A DNA stretch of 64,000 nt from Roseisalinus antarcticus (GCF_900172355.1 NZ_FWFZ01000001.1:1-64000); one strand, 5' to 3'; counted from the stretch's first letter, positions 26,549 to 36,953 are shown. The notes: generated by a model not told the origin, from the sequence alone. Translations and numbers: made by a program.

Positions 26549-26588
26549 GCCGCGCCGCCCGCGCACCAGGTCTTGAGGGTGCCGGGAA

Positions 26589-26612
26589 AGGCCCCCGCGC
26601 GAAGGGGGGCCT
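26589..26612. terminator. Hairpin between livM and the convergent dehydrogenase gene
   Basis: AGGCCCCC (26589-26596) pairs with GGGGGCCT (26605-26612) over an 8-nt loop. On the minus strand the stem is followed by TTT, so it is most likely the terminator of the minus-strand dehydrogenase gene and may also stop livM readthrough. Confidence 0.5.
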
Positions 26613-26619
26613 CGCCCGC

Positions 26620-27498
26620 TCAGGCCTCGTCGATCTTGCGCAGGCGCTTGAACAGCGAGGACGTGTCCCAGCGGCCGCCCCCCATCTTCTGGACGTCCTT
26701 GTAGAACTGGTCCACGAGCGCGGTGACGGGCAGGCTCGCGCCCACCTCGTCGGCGGTCTGCAGGCAGATGCCCAGATCCTTGCGCATCCAGTTGACCGCG
26801 AAGCCATGCTCGAACGCGTCGTCGAGCATGGTCTCGTAGCGGTTCACCATCTGCCAGGACCCGGCGGCCCCGCCGCCGATCACATCAACCACGGCGCGGC
26901 CGTCGAGGCCGGCCTTCTCTGCGAAATGCAGCCCTTCCGACAGGCCCTGGACCAGCCCCGCGATGCAGATCTGGTTGACCATCTTGGTCAGCTGGCCCGC
27001 GCCGCTTTCGCCCAGGCGGCGGCACATCTTGGAATAGACCGCCATCATCGGCTCTGCCGCGTCATAGCTGGCCTGGTCGCCGCCGCACATGATCACAAGC
27101 TGGCCGTTGACCGCCCCCGCCTGGCCGCCCGAGACCGGCGCGTCGACAAAGCTCAGCTCCGCCGGGGTCGCCGCCTCGACCATCTCGCGGGTCACCTGGG
27201 CCGACACGGTGGTGTGATCGACGAAGACCGCCCCCCGTGCCATGCCCGCAAAGGCGCCGTCCTCGCCGAGGCAGACGCTGCGCAGGTCGTCGTCGTTGCC
27301 GACGCAGCACATGACGAATTCGGCCCCCGCGGCCGCCTTGGCCGGAGTCTTCGCCGCGGCCCCGCCATGTTCGGCCACCCAGGCCTCCGCCTTGGCGTGG
27401 GTGCGGTTGTAGACCGTCACCTCGTGCCCCGCCGCCGCCAGATGGCCGGCCATGGGATAGCCCATCACGCCGAGCCCCAGAAACGTCACCTTCGCCAT
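26620..27498 (-). CDS. NAD(P)-dependent beta-hydroxyacid dehydrogenase
   Basis: A 292-aa enzyme of the 3-hydroxyisobutyrate dehydrogenase / tartronate semialdehyde reductase family. The Rossmann motif GLGVMGYPMAGHL (8-20), the substrate motif DAPVSGGQAGA (119-129) and catalytic Lys172 (GQLTKMVNQ) are intact. The exact substrate cannot be told; valine degradation would fit a neighbouring branched-chain transporter, but that is only context. The ATG at 27498 is the family start; a frame up to 27573 is rejected. Confidence 0.9.
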   Translation of the reverse strand: MAKVTFLGLGVMGYPMAGHLAAAGHEVTVYNRTHAKAEAWVAEHGGAAAKTPAKAAAGAEFVMCCVGNDDDLRSVCLGEDGAFAGMARGAVFVDHTTVSAQVTREMVEAATPAELSFVDAPVSGGQAGAVNGQLVIMCGGDQASYDAAEPMMAVYSKMCRRLGESGAGQLTKMVNQICIAGLVQGLSEGLHFAEKAGLDGRAVVDVIGGGAAGSWQMVNRYETMLDDAFEHGFAVNWMRKDLGICLQTADEVGASLPVTALVDQFYKDVQKMGGGRWDTSSLFKRLRKIDEA

Positions 27499-27600
27499 TC
27501 GCTTGTCCCTCGCCTCATGTTCTGTAGAACGGAGCCTGACTCCTACCCGACCGGAGCGCCCGGTCAACAACATCGCAGCCGATAATCGCCCGGAACATCC

Positions 27601-30069
27601 ATGGGTCTACTCTTTCGCTGGCTTCTTCGCCTCGCCACCGGTCTCGTGATCCTCGGGGTCGCGGCCTTTGCGCTGGCCTATTACTTCGCCTCCCGCAGCC
27701 TGCCCGACTACAACGGCAACTACAGCGTGGCCGGGATCTCGGCGCCGGTCGAGATCGTGCGCGACAACGCCAACGTGCCCCATATCTTCGGCGCGACCGA
27801 CGATGACGTGTTCTTCGCCCTGGGCTATGCCCATGCCCAAGATCGCCTGTGGCAGATGATCATGCTGCGCCGCACCGCCCAGGGCCGCCTGTCAGAGCTT
27901 TTCGGCCCCCGCACGCTCGAGACCGACAAGCTGATGCGCCGGCTGGACATCTACACCACCGCCGTCCGGTCGGTCGAGGACCAGGACCCGCAGACCCGCG
28001 CCGCGCTCGAGGCCTATTCCGCAGGCGTCAATGCCTGGCTGGCCGAGGTCAATGCCGGCGCCCGCGGGCGCGGCGCCCCCGAGATGTGGCTTTTCAACCA
28101 CCCGATCTCGACCTGGTCGCCCCCCGACAGCATCGCCATCGTGAAACTGATGGCCCTGCAGCTGCAAAGCCACCTGGGCCGCGAGGTGCTGCGCGCCCGC
28201 ACCTCGTTGTTGCTGGACGACGACCGGGTCAGCGACATCCTGCCCGACGCGCCGGGCCCCGGAATAGCGGCCCTGCCCCGCTATCAGGCGCTGATCCCCG
28301 GTGCCCCGCGCCATGCCGCCGACACCTCTGCCCCGCCCGGCCCGCTGTCGCCGGTCAATCCGCCCGACCTCGCGGGCGCGTCCAATGCCTGGGCGGCCGG
28401 CCCCTCGCGCTCGGCCACGGGCTCCACCCTGCTGGCCAACGACCCGCATCTGCAGCTGACCGCGCCCTCGATCTGGTATCTCGCGCGGCTGGAGCTTGCC
28501 ACCGGCGGAGTCATCGGCGCGACGATCCCGGGCGTGCCGGTGGTGATGACAGGGCGCAGCGCCGATATCGGCTGGGGGCTGACCTCGGCCTATCTCGACG
28601 ACACGGATGTCTATGTCGAAGAGGTCAACGCCACCGACGCCACGCTTTACCGCACGCCCGACGGCTGGGCCCCGTTCCGCACCCGCGAGAGCATCATCAA
28701 CGTCCACGGCGCGACCCCCGTGACCATCGACCTGCAATGGACGCAGAACGGCCCGGTCCTGCCGCCCGAGCACTACAACCTCGGCACGATCCGCCCGCCG
28801 GGCCATGTCACCTCGGTCGCCTGGACCGCGCTCAGCGAGGATGACACGACGCTGACCGCCGCCATGGACCTGATGCGCGCCCGGACCATCGACGAGGCGA
28901 TCCGCGCCTCCTACAACTACGTGGCCCCCGCGCAGATGCTGACCCTGGCCGACCGCAACCGCATCGCCCTGCGCCTGGTGGGCGCCATGCCCCGCCGCGA
29001 CCCCGCGCACGAGAGCAAGGGGCGGATGCCCACCTTCGGCTACCGGCCGCAGAACCGCTGGGACGGCATGTTCCCGCCCGAGGAGAACCCCCAGTGGGTC
29101 AACCCCGAAGGCGGCCTCGTGGGCCATACCAACAACAAGATCCTCGACGCGCCCTTCCCGCGCCACGTCTCCTTCGGCTGGGGCGACACCCAGCGGGTCA
29201 ACCGCTGGCGCCGGCTGATGCAATCGCGCGAGGTCCACACCCGCGAGAGCTTCACCGAGGCGCAGCTGGACACGGTCAGCTTTACCGCGCGGTCGCTTCT
29301 GCCGCTGATCGGGGCGGACCTGTGGTTCACCGGCGAGGCCGCCCCCGAGGGCACGCCCGAGCGTCAGCGGCAGGTCGCCCTCGGCCTGCTGGCCGACTGG
29401 AACGGCGAGATGAACGAGCACCTGCCCGAACCGCTGCTCTACGCCGCCTGGGTCCGGTTCCTGCAACAACGGCTGATCCGCGACGACCTGGGGCCACTGG
29501 CCGCGGAATTCACCCATGTGGAGCCGCTGTTCATAGAGCGCGTGTTCCGCAACGTGAACGGGGCGGCGCGCTGGTGCGACGTGCTGCAATCCGCGCCGAC
29601 CGAGACCTGCACCGACATTTCGCGCCAGGCGCTGGACGATGCGCTGGTCTGGGTCGCCGAGACCTATGGCTCGGACCTGCAGACCCTGCGCTGGGGCGAT
29701 GCGCACGAGGCGACCCACGATCACCCGGTGCTGGGCGAGGTGCCCGTGCTGCGCTGGTTCGTCAACATCCGCCAATCCACCAGCGGCGGCGACAACACCC
29801 TGCAGCGGGGCCGAACGCTGGGCACCGGGCCGGACCCGTTCCTCAACGTCCATTCCGCCGCCTACCGGGGGGTCTACGATTTCGCCGATCCGGATTCGTC
29901 GGTCTTCATCACCTCGACCGGCCAATCGGGCCATTTCCTGTCACGCTACTACGACGACCTCGGAGAGCTTTGGCGGCGCGGCGAATACATCCCCATGTCG
30001 CTCGATCCCGCGCTGGCCCGCGGCGGCTCCGTGGGGATCACCACCCTGCGGCCCACCACGCCGCCATGA
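27601..30069 (+). CDS. Penicillin acylase family protein (Ntn hydrolase)
   Basis: An 822-aa precursor. It has an N-terminal hydrophobic helix (about 5-30; signal or anchor), an alpha-chain region, a spacer, and the autocleavage site before Ser261 (AGASNAWAAGP), which becomes the N-terminal nucleophile of the beta chain. LLANDPHLQL and GVIGATIPGVPVVMTGRS are family motifs. Relatives hydrolyse amides, including penicillin G, acyl-homoserine lactones and other N-acyl compounds; substrate here is unknown. Expected in the periplasm. It is divergent from the dehydrogenase gene. Confidence 0.9.
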   Translation: MGLLFRWLLRLATGLVILGVAAFALAYYFASRSLPDYNGNYSVAGISAPVEIVRDNANVPHIFGATDDDVFFALGYAHAQDRLWQMIMLRRTAQGRLSELFGPRTLETDKLMRRLDIYTTAVRSVEDQDPQTRAALEAYSAGVNAWLAEVNAGARGRGAPEMWLFNHPISTWSPPDSIAIVKLMALQLQSHLGREVLRARTSLLLDDDRVSDILPDAPGPGIAALPRYQALIPGAPRHAADTSAPPGPLSPVNPPDLAGASNAWAAGPSRSATGSTLLANDPHLQLTAPSIWYLARLELATGGVIGATIPGVPVVMTGRSADIGWGLTSAYLDDTDVYVEEVNATDATLYRTPDGWAPFRTRESIINVHGATPVTIDLQWTQNGPVLPPEHYNLGTIRPPGHVTSVAWTALSEDDTTLTAAMDLMRARTIDEAIRASYNYVAPAQMLTLADRNRIALRLVGAMPRRDPAHESKGRMPTFGYRPQNRWDGMFPPEENPQWVNPEGGLVGHTNNKILDAPFPRHVSFGWGDTQRVNRWRRLMQSREVHTRESFTEAQLDTVSFTARSLLPLIGADLWFTGEAAPEGTPERQRQVALGLLADWNGEMNEHLPEPLLYAAWVRFLQQRLIRDDLGPLAAEFTHVEPLFIERVFRNVNGAARWCDVLQSAPTETCTDISRQALDDALVWVAETYGSDLQTLRWGDAHEATHDHPVLGEVPVLRWFVNIRQSTSGGDNTLQRGRTLGTGPDPFLNVHSAAYRGVYDFADPDSSVFITSTGQSGHFLSRYYDDLGELWRRGEYIPMSLDPALARGGSVGITTLRPTTPP

Positions 30070-30201
30070 TCCCGCGCCCGGCCGCCAGGACCGCGCCTAC
30101 CTGACGGGCTCAGCTCTCAAGGCGTCCCAAAAAACCTGCGAGTTGCCGTCAGGCAGCTCTCCGTCAGGTCAGGCCACCGCGCGCCGATCAAGGCGGCGAG
30201 G

Positions 30202-30603
30202 TCAGGTCAGAGCGCGGGTGATCGCCAGCCCCGCCCAGGCCGAGCCCGCGGTCAACACCGTGCCCCAGGCCAGATCCACCGCGACCATGGACCAGTGCCA
30301 CCGCTCCAGCGTGGCATAGTTGGAGAATTCGTAGGTGCCGTAGGCCATCGCGCCCAAAAGCGCCGCGGGCAGCAAGATGGCCACCGTCGGCAGCCCGTCG
30401 CGCAGGGCGGGCCAGGTGACCATCCAGGTCACCACCCCGATGTAGAACAGGTAGAACAGCGCGGCCGGCGCAACGCGGAACCCGTCGACCAGCCAGTCGC
30501 CTATGTGACGCTCGAACAGCGGGCGCATCACGTTGGACAGCATGAGCGCGTCCACGACCAGAAAAACGACCGTGGTGGAGACGTAGAGAATGACGAGGGA
30601 CAT
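30202..30603 (-). CDS. DUF2177 family membrane protein
   Basis: A 133-aa protein with four hydrophobic helices (about 3-24, 46-66, 74-92 and 107-130). DUF2177-type wording is visible: VVFLVVDALMLSNVMRPLFE and LLGAMAYGTYEFSNYATLERW. Function unknown for the family; members often sit near photolyase or lipid genes elsewhere, but not here. The ATG at 30603 follows AAGGAGCT. It is followed on the minus strand by no close gene. Confidence 0.85.
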   Translation of the reverse strand: MSLVILYVSTTVVFLVVDALMLSNVMRPLFERHIGDWLVDGFRVAPAALFYLFYIGVVTWMVTWPALRDGLPTVAILLPAALLGAMAYGTYEFSNYATLERWHWSMVAVDLAWGTVLTAGSAWAGLAITRALT

Positions 30604-30647
30604 GGCAGCTCCTTTATAGAGCTAAACGTAGCCCGGCTGCGATCGGT

Positions 30648-31943
30648 TCACTTCAGCCGGGCGAAACGCGCCTTTTGCCGCAGGGTCCAATGCACCGTTA
30701 GCCGGTGCCCCTCTTCGGTTTCGGCCTCCTCGGTCACCACGTCCTCCTGGAACAACCACGCGCGCTTGCGCCCATCCTCCCAGCCCAGGGTCAGCACCTC
30801 GGTCTCGCGCGGCTCGGTCAACGCCTCGGACACGGCGTCCAGAAGCCCGGTCAGACCCGTCCCGGTCAGCGCGGACACCGCGAATACGCCCTCGCGCCGC
30901 GCCGCCAGAGACGAAAGCGCCTCGGCGTCCTCAGGTGCCAGCAGGTCGACCTTGTTCCAGACCTCGAACAGCGGCGCGGTCTCGTCGATACCGAGGCCGG
31001 TCAGGATGGCCTGGACGTCTTCGGCCTGTTCGGCGCTTTCGGAATGGGCGATGTCGCGGACATGCAGGATCAGGTCGGCGTCCAGCACCTCTTCGAGGGT
31101 CGCGCGGAACGCGGCCACCAGCTGCGTCGGCAGGTCCGAGATGAAGCCCACCGTGTCCGACAGGATGACCTCCAGCCCCGAGGGCAGCGCGACCTTGCGC
31201 ATGGTCGGGTCGAGCGTGGCGAAGAGCATGTCCTTGGCCATCACGTCCGCGCCGGTCAACCGGTTGAACAACGTGGATTTTCCGGCGTTCGTATAGCCCA
31301 CGAGGGCGACGATCGGGAACGGCACCTTGGCCCGGGCCGCGCGGTGCAGCGTCCGGGTCCGCACGACCTTTTCCAACTGCCGGCGCAGGCGGGTCAGCTG
31401 TTCGTCGATGGCCCGCCTGTCCGCCTCGATCTGGGTCTCGCCGGGGCCGCCGACGAAGCCGAGCCCGCCGCGCTGACGTTCCAGGTGGGTCCAGGCCCGC
31501 ACCAGCCGCGTCCGCTGATAGCTGAGCGCGGCCATCTCGACCTGCAGCACGCCCTCGCGGGTCCGGGCGCGGTCCGAGAAGATCTCGAGGATCAGCCCGG
31601 TCCGGTCCAGCAGCTTGACGCCCCATTCCTTCTCGAGGTTGCGCTGCTGCACCGGGGTCACCGGCCCGTCGACCAGCACCAGCTCGGTGTCCGAGGCCTC
31701 GATCCGGGCCTTCAGCTCGGCGATCTTGCCCTTGCCGAAAAGCATCCCGGGCTTGATCCGGGCCAGCGGCACGACCTCGGCCCCGCCGACCTCCAGGTCC
31801 GGCAGGGCGGCGGCCAGCGCCACGGCCTCTTCAAGCGCCGGGGCCGCTTCCTTGCGGTCCGGATCGTTGCGGATATCGGGGTGCAGCACATAGGCCCGCG
31901 TGGGGCCTGCCTTGGGCCCGTCGCCCTCGGGATCGGAGGTCAA
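30648..31943 (-). CDS. hflX: GTPase HflX
   Basis: A 431-aa ribosome-associated GTPase. The N-terminal HflX domain includes GKGKIAELK and the GGxGFxGGPGETQ region ([20 protein letters not shown]). The G domain has G1 GYTNAGKS (216-223), G3 DTVGFI and G4 NKVD. In E. coli it splits stalled 70S ribosomes after heat shock. It starts at a TTG overlapping the hfq stop (TTGA), the same hfq-hflX order as in many proteobacteria. Confidence 0.94.
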   Translation of the reverse strand: MTSDPEGDGPKAGPTRAYVLHPDIRNDPDRKEAAPALEEAVALAAALPDLEVGGAEVVPLARIKPGMLFGKGKIAELKARIEASDTELVLVDGPVTPVQQRNLEKEWGVKLLDRTGLILEIFSDRARTREGVLQVEMAALSYQRTRLVRAWTHLERQRGGLGFVGGPGETQIEADRRAIDEQLTRLRRQLEKVVRTRTLHRAARAKVPFPIVALVGYTNAGKSTLFNRLTGADVMAKDMLFATLDPTMRKVALPSGLEVILSDTVGFISDLPTQLVAAFRATLEEVLDADLILHVRDIAHSESAEQAEDVQAILTGLGIDETAPLFEVWNKVDLLAPEDAEALSSLAARREGVFAVSALTGTGLTGLLDAVSEALTEPRETEVLTLGWEDGRKRAWLFQEDVVTEEAETEEGHRLTVHWTLRQKARFARLK

Positions 31944-32173
31944 TCTTCGCCTTCATAGAGGCTGATCGGCTGCGACGGCATGATCGTGGAGATCGCGCTC
32001 TTGTAGACAAGCTGCGATTGCCCGTCCCGGCGCAGCAGCGCGCAAAAACTGTCGAACCAGGTGATCACACCCTGCAGCTTCACACCATTGATCAAGAAGA
32101 TCGTCACTGGAACCTTTGTCTTGCGCACATGGTTCAGGAACGCGTCCTGGAGGTTCTGTCTGTCAGCCGCCAT
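31940..32173 (-). CDS. hfq: RNA chaperone Hfq
   Basis: A 77-aa Sm-like protein that forms a hexamer and pairs small RNAs with mRNAs. The Sm1 region ([19 protein letters not shown]) and the Sm2 region ([12 protein letters not shown], with YKSA for the usual YKHA) are intact, as is N-terminal [10 protein letters not shown]. The C-terminus is short, as in other alphaproteobacteria. The ATG at 32173 is preceded by an unusual repeat of CAAGAACA in the message (32186-32215). Upstream readthrough frames are rejected. Confidence 0.96.
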   Translation of the reverse strand: MAADRQNLQDAFLNHVRKTKVPVTIFLINGVKLQGVITWFDSFCALLRRDGQSQLVYKSAISTIMPSQPISLYEGED

Positions 32174-32185
32174 GGCCCAACCCTT

Positions 32186-32215
32186 TGTTCTTGTGTTCTT
32201 GTGTTCTTGTTCTTG
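32186..32215 (-). repeat. CAAGAACA repeat in the hfq 5' leader
   Basis: In the hfq mRNA direction the octamer CAAGAACA occurs three times in perfect tandem, preceded by one 6-nt copy (CAAGAA); the array ends 12 nt before the ATG and overlaps or replaces the ribosome-site region. The plus strand reads TGTTCTTG three times (32186-32209) then TTCTTG. The A-rich triplets resemble the (A-R-N) motif bound by the distal face of Hfq, so autoregulation is a possibility. Confidence 0.85.
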
Positions 32216-32313
32216 CAGCGGGCCAATTGGCCCTTCTCCCTGTTGCGGGCAGTATGTCGCGCCTAACGGCGAGTTTCCACCCCCATTGCGCGGATCCCCC
32301 CGGAGAGCGCCCG

Positions 32314-33840
32314 TCAGGAGCGCCAGAAATCGGGGTTCAGCAGGGCGATGACGGCCAGAAGCTCCAGCCGCCCGACGATCATCGCCACCGCGAGGCCGAC
32401 CTGGGCGACCTGCGGCAGCGCCGCGTAGGAGATCGGCGCCTCGGGTGCGATCATTGCCAGAGGTCCGCAATTGGCCAGCGCGGCGATGGCCAGCACGACC
32501 GCATCCTCGAAGTTCACGCCGGTGGCCGTCAGGAACAGGATGATCGCGGCCAGCGACATCGCGAAAAGCATGAAGAACACCCAGGCGATCATCGCGCCCC
32601 CGCGGCGGATCCGCCGCGCCTCGGCGCCTGCGCCGCCGACCGAGGACGGGAGGATCAGCCGTTGCAACTCTCGGTTGCCATGCTTGTAGAGCGCGTAGAC
32701 CCGCAGCAGCTTGACCCCCCCCGCGGTGGTGCCGATGCCGCCGCCGAAGATCGCGAGGCCCAGCAGCACCAGCCCCGGCGCCTGCAGGCCGGACCAGGCG
32801 GTCGCGCCCTCCCAGTACTGGCTCTCGAAGCCCAGCGTGGTCAGGAACGACGCGATGGTGAAGAGCCCGCCCCAGAGCGCCTGTGCCGCGCGGATGAAAT
32901 CCCCGTCGCCGCCGCTGCCCAGCCAGTGCCGGGCAAACAGCATGGCCGAGCCCGCGCCGATGATCGCCATCGCAAGCTGGAACTCGGGGTCGCGGATCAG
33001 CGCGGCGCCGCTCTCTCCGGGCAGGCTGCGCCCATAGGTCCGCCGCGACAGGGCGAGCACCAGAAAGGCCAGGATCACGACCTCGGCCCAGATCCCGCCG
33101 CCGGCGCCGACCGGGCCGTCGCCCGGGGTGATCCCCGAGGTCGACATGACCGAAAGCGCGTGGCAGATCGCATGAAACGGATCCTGGCCCGACATGATGA
33201 GCAAGATCGCCAGACCCAGTGTCAGCCCGCCATAGATCGGGGCAAGCTGCATGAAATAGCGGTCCAGCCTCTCATAGGGGCCGGCGGTCCGGGTCACCTG
33301 GCTGAACTGGGTCGACAGATCGCCCCGGCCGATATTGGCGCGCACCTCGAAGCCGCCGAGGTTCAGCGGGGCAAAGACCGCCACCGCCGCAACCCAGATC
33401 AGCAGCCCGCCCATCCAGCCGACGATGGCCCGCCAGAGGTGCAGCGACGGGTCCAGCGCCGTCGCATCGACCCACAGGGTGGCGCCGGTGGTGCTGAAGG
33501 CCGAGACCATCTCGAACCAGGCGCCGAACAGGGTGCCGTCGCCCAGGGCCGCCCAGAACGGCAGCGCAAAGCCCAGGGGCAGCACGGTGAAGGCGGCCAG
33601 CAGGGCGGCGAGCTGGGCAAAGGCGCTTTCGTCCGGCAGGCGCCCGCGCAGCGCCAGCGCCACCATGACCGAGGTGAGGATGAACAGCAGGGCGCCGTTC
33701 ACGAAGGCCTGCCCGATGGGATATTCCTCGCGGGCATAGGCATGCAGTCCGGGGATGAACATCGCCCCCGCCCCGAACCACATCAGCACCACGAAAAGCG
33801 GCTGGCGAGGTTTGCGGCGATCTTTGAGGGGCCCGCGCAT
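32314..33840 (-). CDS. trkH: Trk potassium uptake system membrane protein TrkH
   Basis: A 508-aa K+ transporter with about ten membrane helices and pore loops with Gly filter residues (for example [51 protein letters not shown]). It imports potassium with the peripheral regulator TrkA. The start codon shares one base with the trkA stop (TGATG), so the pair is coupled. The end lies about 140 nt beyond the hfq start; the two genes run in the same direction. Confidence 0.93.
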   Translation of the reverse strand: MRGPLKDRRKPRQPLFVVLMWFGAGAMFIPGLHAYAREEYPIGQAFVNGALLFILTSVMVALALRGRLPDESAFAQLAALLAAFTVLPLGFALPFWAALGDGTLFGAWFEMVSAFSTTGATLWVDATALDPSLHLWRAIVGWMGGLLIWVAAVAVFAPLNLGGFEVRANIGRGDLSTQFSQVTRTAGPYERLDRYFMQLAPIYGGLTLGLAILLIMSGQDPFHAICHALSVMSTSGITPGDGPVGAGGGIWAEVVILAFLVLALSRRTYGRSLPGESGAALIRDPEFQLAMAIIGAGSAMLFARHWLGSGGDGDFIRAAQALWGGLFTIASFLTTLGFESQYWEGATAWSGLQAPGLVLLGLAIFGGGIGTTAGGVKLLRVYALYKHGNRELQRLILPSSVGGAGAEARRIRRGGAMIAWVFFMLFAMSLAAIILFLTATGVNFEDAVVLAIAALANCGPLAMIAPEAPISYAALPQVAQVGLAVAMIVGRLELLAVIALLNPDFWRS

Positions 33841-35216
33841 CAGAAGAAGTCGATGGAGACCTGAAGCAGGCGCTCGACCTCGGGCACGTCGCTGGCCATG
33901 GCGAAGATCGTCACCAGGTCCCCCTCCTCCACCCGGGTCTCGCCATCGGGTTTGACATAGCGCCCGGCCTTGACCAGCCCGCCGACCAGCACGCCCTCGG
34001 GAAACTCGATGTCGCGGATCTTCTGGCCCGCGATCGGCGACGTCGAGAGCACCTGCGCCTCGATCAGCTCGGCTTCGGCATCGCCGATGGAATAGACGTC
34101 GCGCACCCGGCCATGCCGGACGTGGCGCAGAATCGAGCTGACGGTGGTGGCGCGCGGGTTGATATAGGCGTCGATGCCTAGCGGCTCCATCAGCGACACC
34201 AGGGTCGGGTCGTTGGACAGGCAGATCGCCATCGGACAGCCCATGCCCTTGGCGCGCACGGCGGCCAGCAGGTTGGTCTTGTCGTCATCTGTCACCACAA
34301 GCACGGCGTCCGCCCGGCTGATATTGGCCTCGGCCAGCAGGCCGGTGTCGAGCCCGTCGCCGTGCAGCACGATGGTCCGGTCCAGGGCGTCGGCGGCCAG
34401 CTCGGCGCAGCGCCGGTTGCGTTCGATGACCTTCACCCGCACCCGTTCGGCCTGCTTTTCCAGCGCCCGCGCCACGGCGAGCCCGACGTTGCCGCCGCCG
34501 ATGATGACCACACGCTCCTGCTTGCGATGGGTCTTGCCGAAGATCTCAAGCGTGCGCACGACATCGCCGGTCTCGGAAAACACATAGGCGCTGTCGCCGG
34601 GAAAGATCTGGTCGCCCGGCGCCGGCGCGAACAGTTGCCCATCACGGCGCAGGCCGACCACGATCGCCTTGAGGGTCGAGAACAGGTCGTTGAGCTGCCG
34701 CAGCGGCGTGTTGACCACCGGGCAATCCTCGTCGATCTTGATCCCCAGCAGGGTGCCGCGCCCGTCGAGGAACTGCTCGGTATCGAAGGCGGCCGGCGCG
34801 GCCAGCCGTTGCAGCGCGGCCTCGGCCACCTCGCGTTCGGGAGAGATCACCACGTCGATGGGCATGTGGTCGCGGCGATAGAGATCGGAATAGATCGCGT
34901 CGAGATAGGATTGCGACCGCAGCCGCGCGATCTTGCGGCGGATGGCAAAGACCGAATGGGCCACCTGACAGGTGACCATGTTGACCTCGTCCGAATGGGT
35001 CGCCGCGATGATCATGTCGGCGTCCTTCGCGCCGGCCTTGGCGAGAATGTCGGGATAGCTCGCGAAACCGGCGATCCCCTGCACATCCAGCGTGTCGGTG
35101 GCCCGGCGCACCAGATCGGGATTGTTGTCCACGACCGTGACGTCGTTGCGTTCGCCCGACAGATGACGGGCGATCTGCCAGCCAACCTGACCGGCCCCGC
35201 AGATGATGACCTTCAT
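33840..35216 (-). CDS. trkA: Trk system regulatory protein TrkA
   Basis: A 458-aa cytoplasmic protein with two RCK repeats: NAD-binding GAGQVGWQIARHL near residue 7 and GGGNVGLAVARAL near residue 235, each followed by a TrkA_C domain. It gates TrkH in response to nucleotides. The ATG at 35216 (MKVIICGAG) is the standard start; E. coli TrkA has the same length. An upstream frame to 35243 adds nine residues and is rejected. Confidence 0.95.
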   Translation of the reverse strand: MKVIICGAGQVGWQIARHLSGERNDVTVVDNNPDLVRRATDTLDVQGIAGFASYPDILAKAGAKDADMIIAATHSDEVNMVTCQVAHSVFAIRRKIARLRSQSYLDAIYSDLYRRDHMPIDVVISPEREVAEAALQRLAAPAAFDTEQFLDGRGTLLGIKIDEDCPVVNTPLRQLNDLFSTLKAIVVGLRRDGQLFAPAPGDQIFPGDSAYVFSETGDVVRTLEIFGKTHRKQERVVIIGGGNVGLAVARALEKQAERVRVKVIERNRRCAELAADALDRTIVLHGDGLDTGLLAEANISRADAVLVVTDDDKTNLLAAVRAKGMGCPMAICLSNDPTLVSLMEPLGIDAYINPRATTVSSILRHVRHGRVRDVYSIGDAEAELIEAQVLSTSPIAGQKIRDIEFPEGVLVGGLVKAGRYVKPDGETRVEEGDLVTIFAMASDVPEVERLLQVSIDFF

Positions 35217-35330
35217 GAAGTTCCTCGCGCAAGGCCCCGTCACAGAGCAGTGCCAGAGCCGCGAACGGCGGTCAATCTCTGGCGTGGGGCGCCCGCATCG
35301 CCGGGGTGACGGTCAAACCGGTCCGGGCCG

Positions 35331-36290
35331 TCAGGCGATCTCGCCCAGCTTGCGCAGCCGGTTGTCCCGCAGCCGCGCGAAATCGTCGCCGGCATGATAG
35401 CTCGACCGGGTGAGCGGCGTGGCCGACACCATCAGGAACCCCTTGCCATAGGCGGTCTTCTCATAGGACTTGAACTCTTCGGGGGTGACAAAGCGATCCA
35501 CGCGGTGGTGCTTCGACGTCGGCTGAAGATACTGGCCGATGGTCAGAAAATCGACATCCGCAGCGCGCATGTCGTCCATCACCTGGCCCACGGCCTGACG
35601 ATCCTCGCCGAGGCCCACCATGATGCCGGACTTGGTGAACATGGTCGGGTCAAGCTCCTTGACCCGTTGCAGCAGGCGCAGGCTGTGGAAATAGCGCGCC
35701 CCCGGCCGCACCTCGGGGTAAAGCCCCGGCACGGTTTCAAGGTTGTGATTGAAGACATCGGGTTTCGCGGCGACCACGGTTTCGAGCGCCTCGGGGCCGC
35801 ACCGCAGGAAATCCGGCGTCAGGATCTCGATCGTGGTGCCCGGGGCGCGGTGACGGACCGCGCGGATCGTCTGGGCGAAATGTTCGGCGCCGCCATCGTC
35901 TACATCGTCGCGGTCGACACTGGTGATGACCACATGGTTCAGCCCCAGCTTTGCGACGGCATCGGCGACGCGTCCCGGCTCGAACGCGTCAAGCTCGTCA
36001 GGCCGCCCGGTCGCCACGTTGCAGAAGGTGCAGCCGCGGGTGCAGATCTCGCCCATGATCATCATGGTGGCATGGCCCTGCGCCCAGCATTCGCCCGCGT
36101 TCGGGCAACCGGCCTCTTCGCAGACCGTCACCAGCTTGTGCTCGCGGATGATGTCCTTGGTCTTGTGATAGCCCTCCGAGGTGGGGGCCTTCACCCTGAT
36201 CCAGTCCGGTTTCCTCGGCTGGGCATTGTCTGGGCGGTGCGCCTTCTCGGGGTGGCGCTGTCCTGGGATCTTCAGATCGCGCGGGCTCAT
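35331..36290 (-). CDS. lipA: Lipoyl synthase
   Basis: A 319-aa radical SAM enzyme that inserts sulfur into octanoylated domains of 2-oxoacid dehydrogenases. The auxiliary cluster cysteines C57, C62 and C68 ([12 protein letters not shown]) and the SAM-cluster C83-x3-C87-x2-C90 (CTRGCTFC) are present, as is the C-terminal RSSYHAG with the conserved serine ligand. GAGGAG precedes the ATG at 36290; an in-frame ATG at 36320 would add 10 residues. It is monocistronic as far as visible. Confidence 0.96.
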   Translation of the reverse strand: MSPRDLKIPGQRHPEKAHRPDNAQPRKPDWIRVKAPTSEGYHKTKDIIREHKLVTVCEEAGCPNAGECWAQGHATMMIMGEICTRGCTFCNVATGRPDELDAFEPGRVADAVAKLGLNHVVITSVDRDDVDDGGAEHFAQTIRAVRHRAPGTTIEILTPDFLRCGPEALETVVAAKPDVFNHNLETVPGLYPEVRPGARYFHSLRLLQRVKELDPTMFTKSGIMVGLGEDRQAVGQVMDDMRAADVDFLTIGQYLQPTSKHHRVDRFVTPEEFKSYEKTAYGKGFLMVSATPLTRSSYHAGDDFARLRDNRLRKLGEIA

Positions 36291-36404
36291 CGGGCTCTCC
36301 TCTTGCCGTGTCAGAGACATAGCCCTCCTGCCCGCGATTGTCCAAGGCCCGCCGCGCGCCAGCGGCCATGCGCCGCGTGCAACACGCGCCGGGCCCGGTG
36401 CGCG

Positions 36405-36953
36405 TCACTGCGGCCCCATGCGCAGGACCTCGGCGGCCTCTTCGCGGTCCAGCAGCACGAAATATTCCGGCGTGGAGGGCGCGAGCCCGCCAGGGGTGAA
36501 GAGCCGCAGACCCGAGGCTGCGAACAGGATCTCTTCCTCGGCAAAAACCGGCATCCGCAGGTGGCGCGTGGGCGCGGCCTTGCGGCGGATGCCCATCACC
36601 CCCACCAGATCGCCGGCCCGGGCGAGCGCCACCGGGGTGCCCAGCCAGTCGATGGCCCAGCCGGTTTCGACCAGGACAAGCTGATCGGGTGCCAGATAGG
36701 TGTCGGCATCGGCGCCCAGAACGCCGGCCGGGACCCGCACCGCGTCGTCGCCGCCATGGGCGATCCGGATGTCGTGCAGCGGGCGGCAGCCGCCGTCCAT
36801 GGTGAACAACAGGTCGCCGCAGCACAATTCGGCCACATCCCGCCAGCCGGCGGCGGTCTCCACCCGCGTGCCGGCGAGCAGGCCGACGGTGCCGACGATC
36901 GGCGCCTCTACTGGAATTGCGGCGTCGAAGTATTTGGTCTTGTTGACGAACAT
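36405..36953 (-). CDS. Hint-domain-like protein, degenerate, 182 aa
   Basis: Nearly the whole protein is one Hint (hedgehog/intein) fold: GLLAGTRVETAAGWRDVAEL then CGDLLFTMDGG. In active Hint domains the motif starts with a nucleophilic Cys (C-x3-G-T); here that position is Gly, and the later block that usually holds a His (PQHRV) reads PDQLV. So self-cleavage is probably lost. Roseobacters have many Hint_2 proteins attached to secreted repeats; this one stands alone with no signal peptide. Role unknown. Confidence 0.75.
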   Translation of the reverse strand: MFVNKTKYFDAAIPVEAPIVGTVGLLAGTRVETAAGWRDVAELCCGDLLFTMDGGCRPLHDIRIAHGGDDAVRVPAGVLGADADTYLAPDQLVLVETGWAIDWLGTPVALARAGDLVGVMGIRRKAAPTRHLRMPVFAEEEILFAASGLRLFTPGGLAPSTPEYFVLLDREEAAEVLRMGPQ

